Made by a program: the position numbers and the translations under genes
The notes under the pieces: model-generated
Told to the model about the DNA's origin: nothing
What the model saw: only the letters and a program-made list of their open reading frames with translations
Database searches by the model: none
Source of the DNA: a virus
Reading direction: 5' to 3' (one strand)
Virus record (IMG/VR): IMGVR_UViG_3300031521_000080
Span: 1-56,548 of that record
DNA: 56,548 nucleotides
Part shown: positions 14,729 to 23,093 of the stretch, piece by piece
Position numbering within the stretch: the first letter of the stretch is position 1
Layout of the letters: each line of letters opens with the position of its first letter

Positions 14729-17482
14729 TCAGCCACCGATCAACTGTAGAAGGGCGAGGGGGGAGAGTGCGTTGAACAGCTCAGAACTCTCATCCCAGAT
14801 GTGTGCTGCCAGAGCAGCCTCGCGCTCCAGCAATGGCATGTACTTCTCCTCCTGAGTATTCACCGTCAGGAGGTTGTGCACATAGACATGCTGGAACGCA
14901 GAACCATCACGCCGGATGCGGCCAGCAAGCTGCTCCATCCGGCTTGGGTTGAGAATCGTGTCGATGTTGACGAGGTGGCGGGAGACCTGAAGGTTCAGGG
15001 ACTGCTCGATGGCCTTGGTGCCGATCAGCACCTTGCACCTCGGGTCGGTCCAGAAACGCTCCTGTGATGCCGCGCGCTTGGTCTTGTCCGCCTCCTGCCC
15101 CCAGACGGTCACGAAGCCCATACCCTCCTCACGCAGCCGCAGCTGGAGGGCCCTGACGGTGTTCTTCAGGTTGGCGAAGATGACGACCTTCTCCCCGTCC
15201 TCACTGAGCCCTCCCTCGGTGAGCTGATTGACCACCCAGTCGAGCTTGACGCTGGTCCCGGGGCCGTCCTCTTCCCCGAGTGCTGCGAGCCCTGCACAGA
15301 TGGCCGCACCGTAGTGGAGCTTGGCCAGCGCGTTGGGGCGCTTCACCTGCGTGCCCTCCTCGCGGATGATCTTCAGCACGCCCTTGCGCAGCTCGGTGTA
15401 CTTGGCCCGCTGTGCCGGGTAGAGGTCGAGCATGACGTCGTTGGGAATGATCGTGGGCAGGTCGACGTCGTCGAGGTCGGCGGCGGTGCGGCGGAGCACG
15501 AGCGGGGCGATCCGGGCCTTGACCGTGCCGAGATCCCGATAGCCGACCACGACCTCCTTGCGTACGTCCTTGCCTGACTTCCGGTCGTACTCGGTGATGG
15601 TGGCCTTGCGCACGTGGCGGTGGATGAAGGAGTCCATGCTGCCGAGCACCCGGCTACCCCCGAGGCCGTCCAGCACGGCGTGCAGCTCGGGCAGGCGCTT
15701 CTGGAGGGGGGTGCCGGTCATGATGACGTAGCGGTCGGTGCCGGGACGCAGGCCCTCGATGCCCCGGGCCCCCATCCGGTCCAGCACGTAGGAGGTCTCG
15801 GTGGTGGGGTTGCGGAGGGCGTCGATGTCGTCGGTGAGGAAGAGGGACAGGTCGAAGTTCTCCAGCAGCTGGTAGTCGTTGCGGAGCATCTCCGGCCCGA
15901 TCAGGAGCACCTGCCACGGCTGGAGGTAGAACTGGGTGCGCTGCTTGCGAGTGCCCTCGGAGACGAGGACGTTCAGGCTGGGCATCATCCGGAGCAGCTC
16001 GGTGCGCCACTGGTGGAGGGCCGGGGAGCGGGGGACGATGATGACCCTGCCCTTGCCGCCGTGGGCGTCGGAGCGGTCACGGAAGAGGGACAGCTCACCT
16101 GTCTCCACCAGCATGGCGATCAGTCCGCCAGCCTCGGTGGTCTTACCACTGTTGTGGGTCACGATGAAATCGTCGGTGATGTAGAGGTGACTCTCGGAAG
16201 CGACCCTGATGCAACGGACCTCCTGCTCTCCCTGAGGCGTGATGGAGACGATGCCCCGGGTGGGCTCGTACTTGGTTGCCGGGGTGTGGCGTGCTGCCTT
16301 CCGGGCCAACCGGAAGGGGTTGATCGTGGACGGCAGAGCAATGTGGAAGCGATGGAACAGCTGACCCGTCCGGACCTCACCCTTGTAGGTGAACGTCGGG
16401 ATCTTCTCAGTCCGGCTGAAGGTTCCACCCAGCGAGTTGACCAAGAAGGCCATGTCGTCGGCCAGCCCGGGAGAGACGGTTCCCCACTCGACGGTCGACT
16501 CCCCATAAGCCGCGCCATCGGTGTCCAGCAGTCCCTGCATGAGGGCGATGCGGTTGGCTGCTGAGGTGAGTAGATACTCCCAAGGCACCCGCTTGGATTC
16601 GGCGGAGGACAAGGTCAGCCGATTGCTGAGAAGAGGCTTCAGACCACGAAGCCGGAAGTCCGCGCTGTACTCAACTCCCTTGGCGCTGACCAGTATCGGC
16701 GTGACTCCATCAGGAAGCGTGAGGTTCTCGACGATCTCCTTGTCGGTGCTAAGCATGATCGAGCCACCGTCGTAGCCATCCCCGAGCAGGACGCCAACTG
16801 TGTATGGATCCAGCTCCAGTGGTTCCCCTCCCGTCAACTCGACCGGCACAGTCAGAGGGATGTACCAGCGGTGGTTGCCGTTGGAGTAGTCGAGCCCAGC
16901 GTCGAGAAGTTCCTGCGTGGTCTTGACCAGCGGAGAACGCCCGTGATGCTTGCGATCAGGAGTGGTGACCTGCCACAGGTGGGTGTCGGCAGCCTCCGTC
17001 ACGGACCCGTCGGTGAAGGTGATCTCATACACGGGTCGGACGCCCTGAGGAATGATCTCCTCGACAGTGGTCCAGCCTCCGGTGGTGGGGTCGACAACCT
17101 TGTCACCTGCGCTCAGGTCACGCAGGCGTTCGTAACCGGTAGGAGTGAGCACGCTGGCATTCAGCGGCTGAGGGCCCATGGTGTCCGCCAGCAGTGCATG
17201 TTTCTTGAAATAGAGCCACGCCACACCGATGTGCTGGTGCCTGCGGAAGTGGATCCCACAGTCCCGGCAGCCGGGCTTGGGCCGGTCGTAGACGGTGTGG
17301 GTCTTGACCTCGCCGTCGGTGTCGCGGATCTCCTCGACCCACCCACGTGCGTGGATGCGGCACAGGTCGTAGTTCCACACCTTCAGGGGTGGGAGCTTCC
17401 AGTTCGCGGACTGGTGGATCCTCCACGCGAGCTGCTCACGGCGAGCATCGGTGAAGTTGCGGACGTCAAAGTTCAGTGGCAA
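14729..17482 (-). CDS. SNF2-type helicase interrupted by an intein
   Basis: The 917-residue precursor starts at TTG 17482, 8 nt after AGGAGG. Residues 104-444 are an intein; the mature extein has 576 residues. The rejoined motif I reads LLADTMG-SGKTTEAG. Other SNF2/DEAD motifs follow: LFLTDDIDAL (motif II, with DDID instead of DEAH), YVIMTGTPLQ (III), VLIGTKAIEQSLNLQ (V) and QLAGRIRRDGS (VI). A possible zinc site (C41, H44, C72, C75) lies in the N-extein. The family moves along duplex DNA or remodels protein-DNA complexes; in phages it serves replication or recombination. The gene is first in the replication block after a leaderless 53-residue gene. Confidence 0.88.
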   Translation of the reverse strand: MPLNFDVRNFTDARREQLAWRIHQSANWKLPPLKVWNYDLCRIHARGWVEEIRDTDGEVKTHTVYDRPKPGCRDCGIHFRRHQHIGVAWLYFKKHALLADTMGPQPLNASVLTPTGYERLRDLSAGDKVVDPTTGGWTTVEEIIPQGVRPVYEITFTDGSVTEAADTHLWQVTTPDRKHHGRSPLVKTTQELLDAGLDYSNGNHRWYIPLTVPVELTGGEPLELDPYTVGVLLGDGYDGGSIMLSTDKEIVENLTLPDGVTPILVSAKGVEYSADFRLRGLKPLLSNRLTLSSAESKRVPWEYLLTSAANRIALMQGLLDTDGAAYGESTVEWGTVSPGLADDMAFLVNSLGGTFSRTEKIPTFTYKGEVRTGQLFHRFHIALPSTINPFRLARKAARHTPATKYEPTRGIVSITPQGEQEVRCIRVASESHLYITDDFIVTHNSGKTTEAGGLIAMLVETGELSLFRDRSDAHGGKGRVIIVPRSPALHQWRTELLRMMPSLNVLVSEGTRKQRTQFYLQPWQVLLIGPEMLRNDYQLLENFDLSLFLTDDIDALRNPTTETSYVLDRMGARGIEGLRPGTDRYVIMTGTPLQKRLPELHAVLDGLGGSRVLGSMDSFIHRHVRKATITEYDRKSGKDVRKEVVVGYRDLGTVKARIAPLVLRRTAADLDDVDLPTIIPNDVMLDLYPAQRAKYTELRKGVLKIIREEGTQVKRPNALAKLHYGAAICAGLAALGEEDGPGTSVKLDWVVNQLTEGGLSEDGEKVVIFANLKNTVRALQLRLREEGMGFVTVWGQEADKTKRAASQERFWTDPRCKVLIGTKAIEQSLNLQVSRHLVNIDTILNPSRMEQLAGRIRRDGSAFQHVYVHNLLTVNTQEEKYMPLLEREAALAAHIWDESSELFNALSPLALLQLIGG
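16151..17173 (-). mobile_element. Class 3 intein with LAGLIDADG endonuclease
   Basis: 341 residues inserted in the P-loop. It starts PQPLNASVLTPTG, with no Cys or Ser at position 1. It has the three class 3 marks: Trp in block B (ADTHLWQV), Cys in block F (VRCIRV) and Thr in block G (IVTHN). The terminal Asn is followed by Ser as the first C-extein residue. Two dodecapeptides (VGVLLGDGYDG and MQGLLDTDGAA) identify a homing endonuclease. Class 3 inteins splice by a direct attack of the block F cysteine. Confidence 0.9.
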
Positions 17483-17502
17483 GGGGTGATCCTCCTAACC
17501 CC

Positions 17503-17664
17503 TTATACGCCGCTGAACTCCAACTCTTCAGCTCTGGCCTCCGCTGATACCTGCTGTGCACTCCCGGCTGTGGCCATCTCAATGGCGTACGAGGGGTCCG
17601 AGAGGAAAGCTGAAACAGCAGCAGCCCACACGGGGCGAAGGCGTTCGAGCAAGGACTCTGGCAC
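17503..17664 (-). CDS. 53-residue leaderless small protein
   Basis: GTG 17664 to TAA 17503 encodes an amphipathic helical protein (MPESLLERLRPVWAAAVSAF then an Ala/Glu-rich tail ending EELEFSGV). No ribosome site precedes the GTG, but an extended -10 (TGATACAAT) ends 7 nt before it, matching a leaderless start. It is followed by AGGAGG and the SNF2 gene. A competing 71-codon reading in another frame looks like a shadow. Function unknown. Confidence 0.6.
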   Translation of the reverse strand: MPESLLERLRPVWAAAVSAFLSDPSYAIEMATAGSAQQVSAEARAEELEFSGV

Positions 17665-17671
17665 GGAAGGG

Positions 17672-17680
17672 ATTGTATCA
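17672..17680 (-). promoter_or_regulatory. Extended -10 promoter at start of replication block
   Basis: TGATACAAT on the minus strand (TACAAT at 17672-17677 with TGA before it) lies 7 nt from the GTG at 17664. It sits in the 76-nt gap between the last tail gene and the replication genes, the expected place for an early or middle promoter. No clear -35 is seen, as usual for extended -10 promoters. Confidence 0.55.
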
Positions 17681-17740
17681 AGAAACCTACTACCTAGCGT
17701 CGTAGGTCACCCTCGGCGTGTCGAAGCTCAGGACACCCAG

Positions 17741-19507
17741 TCAGCCGGGGCCCTCGTTGATCACAGGGCCAGCCTCAGTGGTGACGGCTCCGAGGAACAT
17801 CCATTCCAGCTGGTACCACGACACAGGCGGGGGCACGATCCGGGTGGCAAGGTGCATGACCGCCCGCGCTCCTCCGGTCTTGGTGTCGCTGTAGACGAAG
17901 AACGCCACGTGGTCGAAGGGGATTTCATCAGCCCACGTCAATGCCTGCTCGGGGTTGTGGGTGTCCGAGAGGTCCCCTGTGGCCGGAGAGTTGAGGGGGT
18001 CGGTGAAGGTCACGGTGGACAGCACCCCACCAAAGCCCGCACCCGGCAGGGTGCCTCCGAGGGTCCAGAGGGGTGAGTACTCCAGATGGAGGGTGACAGG
18101 CTCATGACCGGGCAGACCCTCATCACTGTAGGACCAGTCATGAAAGTTCCATGTGGCTGACGGCGCTGGAGTGTTGTTGAAGTCGAGGTAGTGGGGATCC
18201 AGCAGGTAGGACTGGAAGATGGAGTCGACCCCTTCGCTGAAGGTCACCTGTGTGGAGCTGTAGTGGATGCCTTCGATCAGACCTACGGAGGCGAACTCTT
18301 CCGGGGTCAACTGGGTGGGAAGCTCAATGGTGGACTCGTCGAAATCCACAGTGGCCACCGTCAGCCGGGCGTAGGAAGACGTGAGCACAGGTCCGTCAAG
18401 ACCTTCAGGTGGGTTCCTGAGCTGGCCAAACCCCCACGCTGCCTTGTACTCCGACTGGGTGGTGCCGTCGTTGAAGTAGAAGTAGTTCCGGTGATCCCAT
18501 CTGGGGACTTCCACTGATGCCACGACCGACGGTCCTACACCATGAGGGGAATCAGGAAGGGCCTTGTAGGTCAGACCGGTATCGTCACTGAGGTTGACGG
18601 GGGTGTTGAGGGGATCCCCTGCGGCGTAGGTGAGGATCTGCCCTCCACCCTGAAGAGTGTCCACGATGGCAATGGTCGCCGGTTCGGCGACCTCCTTCGC
18701 GTCAGGCCAGCCATGCCAGTCGGGTTCGGTGACCTCCGTCTGCGGCGGCATGGCAATGACCACACCATCGTTCTCCTGCCTGCCGGTGGTCACGACAATC
18801 GTCCCACCGAAGGCGGCGGGAGCGGTGGGGACGACGTTGCCGGTGTCGATGCAGTATCCGCAGGAGCTGGCTGCACGCCAGTCCACATAGTCGATGTCGA
18901 TGGAGCCGTCGGTGACCTCGACCCGGGCGATGAACGGGGAAGCCATCATGGCCAGATGGGTCAGCTGAGCCACCGGAACGGCCACACAGACGTCGATCCA
19001 TGCGTCGGGGGAGTTGATCACCCGGGTACCTGCGGGGGTCAGCGTGATGTCAGCACCAGTCCCGGTCCACGTCCACAGGGTGTCCACCCCGACGCCGAAC
19101 GACAGCGTCCCGACACCCCGGACCCGGAACAGCCAGTGGCTGCGGTCCATGACAGGAGAGGTGCTGAAGAGCTTGTAGTACTTCGCCTGTGCGGCGCACC
19201 ACAGGTCCTCACCACTCACCAAGGACAGGTAGTTGTTGCCGTCGGCGCTATTGATGTCCCCCACGTACGTCGAGGCGTCGAACAGGGTGCGGGACTCCCC
19301 CGGGTAGAAGCCTTCACCGGCAGGCGGGAGGAAGGTGTCCCCCACGTCCCCATAGTTCGCGCAGGCCGTCGCGTACCCACCTGACCAGTTCTGGTTCCAG
19401 TCGGCGTCGAAGTTGCCGGGGTCCCACGAGAAGTCGGGCTGGGAGAACTGCTCCTCCCCTTGATGCATGTACCGCACGGAGAGCCAGTATTTCTTGGACA
19501 GGGGCAT
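17741..19507 (-). CDS. Minor tail protein
   Basis: 588 residues, Trp/Gly/Asp-rich and beta-dominated, with a CGYC pair near residue 215 and no transmembrane segments. It starts on the stop of the hub gene (TAATG), so it is the last of the tail-tip genes, and the replication block starts after it. Composition and position indicate a tail-tip or receptor-contact protein. No enzyme motif is recognised. Confidence 0.7.
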   Translation of the reverse strand: MPLSKKYWLSVRYMHQGEEQFSQPDFSWDPGNFDADWNQNWSGGYATACANYGDVGDTFLPPAGEGFYPGESRTLFDASTYVGDINSADGNNYLSLVSGEDLWCAAQAKYYKLFSTSPVMDRSHWLFRVRGVGTLSFGVGVDTLWTWTGTGADITLTPAGTRVINSPDAWIDVCVAVPVAQLTHLAMMASPFIARVEVTDGSIDIDYVDWRAASSCGYCIDTGNVVPTAPAAFGGTIVVTTGRQENDGVVIAMPPQTEVTEPDWHGWPDAKEVAEPATIAIVDTLQGGGQILTYAAGDPLNTPVNLSDDTGLTYKALPDSPHGVGPSVVASVEVPRWDHRNYFYFNDGTTQSEYKAAWGFGQLRNPPEGLDGPVLTSSYARLTVATVDFDESTIELPTQLTPEEFASVGLIEGIHYSSTQVTFSEGVDSIFQSYLLDPHYLDFNNTPAPSATWNFHDWSYSDEGLPGHEPVTLHLEYSPLWTLGGTLPGAGFGGVLSTVTFTDPLNSPATGDLSDTHNPEQALTWADEIPFDHVAFFVYSDTKTGGARAVMHLATRIVPPPVSWYQLEWMFLGAVTTEAGPVINEGPG

Positions 19508-22269
19508 TACGCGTCCGCCTCGTCTTCAGGGTCCACCACAGCGACCGCTTCATCGAACACCGTGGGATCGAGGATCTTCACGGTCCAGCCTTCCCTCTTC
19601 CAGTCCACACCCCGCTGCAAGAACCGGGTGAACTGGCGCACCCCGAGGGTGCCTGCGCCGTCGATCTCCATGTACTTGTGCATCCCGAGGGTCACCGCCT
19701 CCGACATGGGCCACGGCTTGTACTTCACGCCGACCTCGGTGACCGGGTCGTCCATGAGGAAGATCTCCTCGTTGGGTAGCAGGTTGCCAATGGAGCCGGA
19801 GGAGCTGGAGGAGCCAGCCGTGCTGGAGATCTTCTGGGTCTTGCGGCGCACCAGTGAGACGAGCGTCTCAAGGGTCAGCTCCACCTCGTAGTTGCCGTCT
19901 GAACCCTGCTGGACCGTGATCGCATTGATCTGCAAGCTGACCGGGGTGTCCGTGCCGGACACCTTGACGTAGATCCAGTCGCCTACCTCGTAGTCGACGA
20001 ACACCCGGTTGTAGGGCACATCGTCGTCGGTGAGGTAGTAGGGGGCCACTGAGAGGGTCCACGCGACCAGCTGGTCGGAGTACCACGTGAGCTGCTCCTG
20101 AGCCTGTGTGTCCCTGCTGGAAGCCGTCCCAGCCCTACCTGCTGCGACGTAGCGCTCCCGCATCCCGTGCTTGATGATCGAGTCCCCGTCGAACTTGGTG
20201 GACATGACCCCGTAGTCGTCCCGGGCCACCACGAAGTTGCCGATGTCGGAGCGGTCGTAGGAGATCTCTTGGAGCTGGGTCAAGGTCGGGTAGAAGATGA
20301 CCTCGGTCAAGTCCTTTCCAAAAAAGAGTCCAGTCTCGTTGGTGGCTGCCCGGCTGTACCGCACGTCGATCTTGCGGTCGGGGCGGACGATGAAGTCGCA
20401 CTTGGTGGCCGCGCAGTGGGACATCAACAGCTCCAGCATGTTGACGCCGTTCTCCTGCTGAAGCTCGAAGCCCTCATCCAGCCAGTAGTTGCCTGCCGCG
20501 TCGTAGTAGCGGGTGAACAGGGGCAGCAGCTGGCGCTGGAGGGAGGTCTCAGGGGTTCGCTGGACACAGGACGCCCAGATGGTCAGCCACTGCCACAGAC
20601 GGGCCTGTACGAAGCTCCAGTAGGGCGAGGTGGACTCCGGGTAGGACGGAGGCAGGACCATGCTCCACGTGAGTGCGTGGGCGAGCCCGGGGCCGGAGAT
20701 CGTGACGATGCGGGACAGGTCTGTGGAGATCGGCTTGTCGACGCTGACGGTGTTGAGCCACGCCATGCGGAGGTAGCCACCCTCCCATGCCTCCCAGATG
20801 AACTCCCGGGTGGCCACGAACTCGGGGGTCAGGTCCGTCTCGACGTCCTCCTTCCAGTAGGGGGCGTCGAAGTTGAGGATCAGCTTGCCTGCGCCCACGT
20901 CGCTCAGCTCACCTGTGGCACTGAGCGAGATGTAGGGGACGGATGCCGACAGGATCTCACCGTCGTGGGTTACGGCCACCAGACGCAGTGCGGTGCCCAC
21001 AGGGGGCTGTTCCACGACAGCCTGAGCCAGCGTGACCGACAGGCCGTTGCTCTGGTAGGTGATGGCTCCATCGACCGGATCGGTGACGGAGCCGATCATG
21101 ACGAGCACGCTGGGCCCGAGCAGCTTCCGCTCCCAGCCTGCCAGCCAGTGGTTGGTGTTGACCGTGAACGTCGTCACGTAGTGGGCCACGTCGTAGCGGT
21201 TGATGAGGGGGTCGATGACCCGGGGGTCGGCGACCGCCGCGACGAGCGTGGGGCCATCGACCGAGGAAATGAGGTAGGCCTCCTTGGGTGCCTGCGTCAC
21301 GATGAGCCGGACGTCGGAGGTGTAGACATTGGTGATCAGCGTGTAGGTGTCCGCGTTGGGGACCAGCGTCCGGGAGTCGAGGTGGTACAGCACAGGGGTG
21401 TTGCGGGTCGCATCCTCGACCACGTCGTCCATGTAGACGTAGACGAAGTCGGCGAAGTCGTCAGACGCTATTTTCAGAATCAAGGTCCATGGGGTGTCGT
21501 TCTGGTGGCTGCTCAGCACGTAGCGTCGCAGGTAGATCGGATCGCCCAAGGTCTTGAAGGTCACGCCCACCGAGAACTGGGTGGCGTACCTCTCGTAGCG
21601 CCGACCGTCGGTGGACCACCAGAGCTGGTCGGACAGTTCCTGCCCGGAGGTGACCGGGGTGCTGTCGATCAGGGAGATCTGGATGGTCCGGTTGGCGTCG
21701 GTGCGGTTGTAGACCCGGAAGCTGAGTGGCTTGCCGCTCTGCGGGGCGGTCATACCGAAGGAGACCGAAGCGGGGGTGGGATGTGCAGTGCCTCCGAGGT
21801 TCTGGATCTGGAGGTCGCGCTCCAGCTCCCCATACAGGTGGAGGGCCTTGACGTGGGCAGCCGTGGAGAACTTGAACCGGATGCCGGTGACGTTGGTCTG
21901 GGCGGTGGCCAGCACGTGGGGGGTCCGGTATGTGGTGGCGTCCTGAAGCGTGGCGGCGTCCTCGATGGTCTTCCACTCGGAGGCGTGCACGGGGGTCGCG
22001 ACCGTGGTCACCTGAATCTTGGGAGCAGGACCCGAGGAGACCTCCAGCAGGTAGCCGGTGAAGGTGTTGAAGGGGGCGATCACGTAGATGTACCCGTTGG
22101 CCACGACCGGGGCGTAGTAGGAGCCCGAGACCTCCTTGTTGAGGTTGCCCTTCTCGGTGGTCGTGAAGTTGTCCCACGTGGTCTTGTACCCCACACCGAT
22201 CTTGACGATCCGGCTGTCGAGATGCCACGCCAGCCGGTTCAGAGCTGGGATGGCGAATGCTGTGGCCAT
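19507..22269 (-). CDS. Tail hub / minor tail protein
   Basis: 920 residues from ATG 22269, overlapping the stop of the upstream gene (TGATG). The N-terminal half is beta-rich with FKFSTAAHVKALHLYGELE. The C-terminal half (REFIWEAWEGGYLRMAWL, VTISGPGLAHALTW, then a long segment ending DYEVGDWIYVKVSG...QINAITV) resembles the Gp37-like tail hub proteins of actinophages, which form the baseplate core and begin with a domain swap ring. Family placement is by general pattern, so function is moderately certain. Confidence 0.7.
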   Translation of the reverse strand: MATAFAIPALNRLAWHLDSRIVKIGVGYKTTWDNFTTTEKGNLNKEVSGSYYAPVVANGYIYVIAPFNTFTGYLLEVSSGPAPKIQVTTVATPVHASEWKTIEDAATLQDATTYRTPHVLATAQTNVTGIRFKFSTAAHVKALHLYGELERDLQIQNLGGTAHPTPASVSFGMTAPQSGKPLSFRVYNRTDANRTIQISLIDSTPVTSGQELSDQLWWSTDGRRYERYATQFSVGVTFKTLGDPIYLRRYVLSSHQNDTPWTLILKIASDDFADFVYVYMDDVVEDATRNTPVLYHLDSRTLVPNADTYTLITNVYTSDVRLIVTQAPKEAYLISSVDGPTLVAAVADPRVIDPLINRYDVAHYVTTFTVNTNHWLAGWERKLLGPSVLVMIGSVTDPVDGAITYQSNGLSVTLAQAVVEQPPVGTALRLVAVTHDGEILSASVPYISLSATGELSDVGAGKLILNFDAPYWKEDVETDLTPEFVATREFIWEAWEGGYLRMAWLNTVSVDKPISTDLSRIVTISGPGLAHALTWSMVLPPSYPESTSPYWSFVQARLWQWLTIWASCVQRTPETSLQRQLLPLFTRYYDAAGNYWLDEGFELQQENGVNMLELLMSHCAATKCDFIVRPDRKIDVRYSRAATNETGLFFGKDLTEVIFYPTLTQLQEISYDRSDIGNFVVARDDYGVMSTKFDGDSIIKHGMRERYVAAGRAGTASSRDTQAQEQLTWYSDQLVAWTLSVAPYYLTDDDVPYNRVFVDYEVGDWIYVKVSGTDTPVSLQINAITVQQGSDGNYEVELTLETLVSLVRRKTQKISSTAGSSSSSGSIGNLLPNEEIFLMDDPVTEVGVKYKPWPMSEAVTLGMHKYMEIDGAGTLGVRQFTRFLQRGVDWKREGWTVKILDPTVFDEAVAVVDPEDEADA

Positions 22270-23093
22270 CAGATGTAGGCAGGCTGGTAGAGGATGGTCA
22301 ACCCGCCACCGGAGGCAGCCGTGAACTCGAACTGGTTGACCCCGAGGGCGAGATCCATCCACCACAAGGGCCCAGTGCTCTGCACGGAGGAGTTGTAGAG
22401 CTTGCCTGCCATGACGGCCCGGTTGGCTCCGATGTTCAGCTCAGCGTCATCCTCCGCCAGCGTGGCGTTGAAGGTGAGCTGGGTGCCGGTGGTCAGGTTC
22501 TTCAGGACAGGGGTGGTGCTGGGGCCGTGGAAGGTCACCCGGAACTTCTCGGGGCTGAACTCATCACCGGGCACGTCGAGGGAGAAGAAGGTGTGCACCG
22601 GATCTGTGGAGGATGCCACCTCTGCGCCGACGCCGACCCCGTAGTAGAACGGGTCGGCCAAGAAGACGTCGATGACCATCGCGGAGTGCATGGAACCCTG
22701 AAACGAGGGGTCGATGGCTCCCAGCACCTGTCCCTTGGCCTTGACCACGTGCTGGCCTTCGAGGTCGGTCCAGCGCCGGGTCAGCTCGAACTGCCTCCCG
22801 GGCGTGTAGAAGAGCTTCAGGAGCATCCTCAGGTTCGAGAGGAACTGGGGGGAGGACGGAGCGTTCACCTGTGACGGGTCGGAACCCTGCACCCACATGG
22901 CCAGCGGGACGGTGCGGGAGTCCGCGACCTTGGGCCGGAACGCACGCCCGGGTCGGAACGCCTGCGCCTGATCGTCCCCTCGCAGGGGCGGGGTGGAGAA
23001 GCGGCCCGCCAAGGAGGAGATGTTGTAGGCGTAGGTGTTCAGGGGAACACCATCGACCTCCCAGTAGTCGTCTGTCGTCAGCTCGATGGTCAC
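22269..23093 (-). CDS. Distal tail protein (Dit-like)
   Basis: 274 residues. The pattern is that of siphovirus tail components that follow the tape measure: an N-terminal beta sandwich with PLRGDDQAQAFRPGRAFRPK (a ring-forming domain) and a middle VIDVFLADPFYYG strand, then a C-terminal beta domain. GTG 23093 overlaps the tape measure stop (GTGA). Dit forms the hexameric ring joining tail tube and hub. Confidence 0.8.
   Translation of the reverse strand: MTIELTTDDYWEVDGVPLNTYAYNISSLAGRFSTPPLRGDDQAQAFRPGRAFRPKVADSRTVPLAMWVQGSDPSQVNAPSSPQFLSNLRMLLKLFYTPGRQFELTRRWTDLEGQHVVKAKGQVLGAIDPSFQGSMHSAMVIDVFLADPFYYGVGVGAEVASSTDPVHTFFSLDVPGDEFSPEKFRVTFHGPSTTPVLKNLTTGTQLTFNATLAEDDAELNIGANRAVMAGKLYNSSVQSTGPLWWMDLALGVNQFEFTAASGGGLTILYQPAYI

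Noticed and set aside
17466-17681. 71-codon minus-strand reading upstream of the SNF2 gene
   Set aside because: Ser/Pro/Arg-rich shadow-like product. The overlapping 53-codon frame has a leaderless promoter and balanced composition.
20167-22278. 703-codon plus-strand frame opposite the tail hub gene
   Set aside because: Antisense shadow with repetitive GVGD/QHLGR-like composition and no motif.
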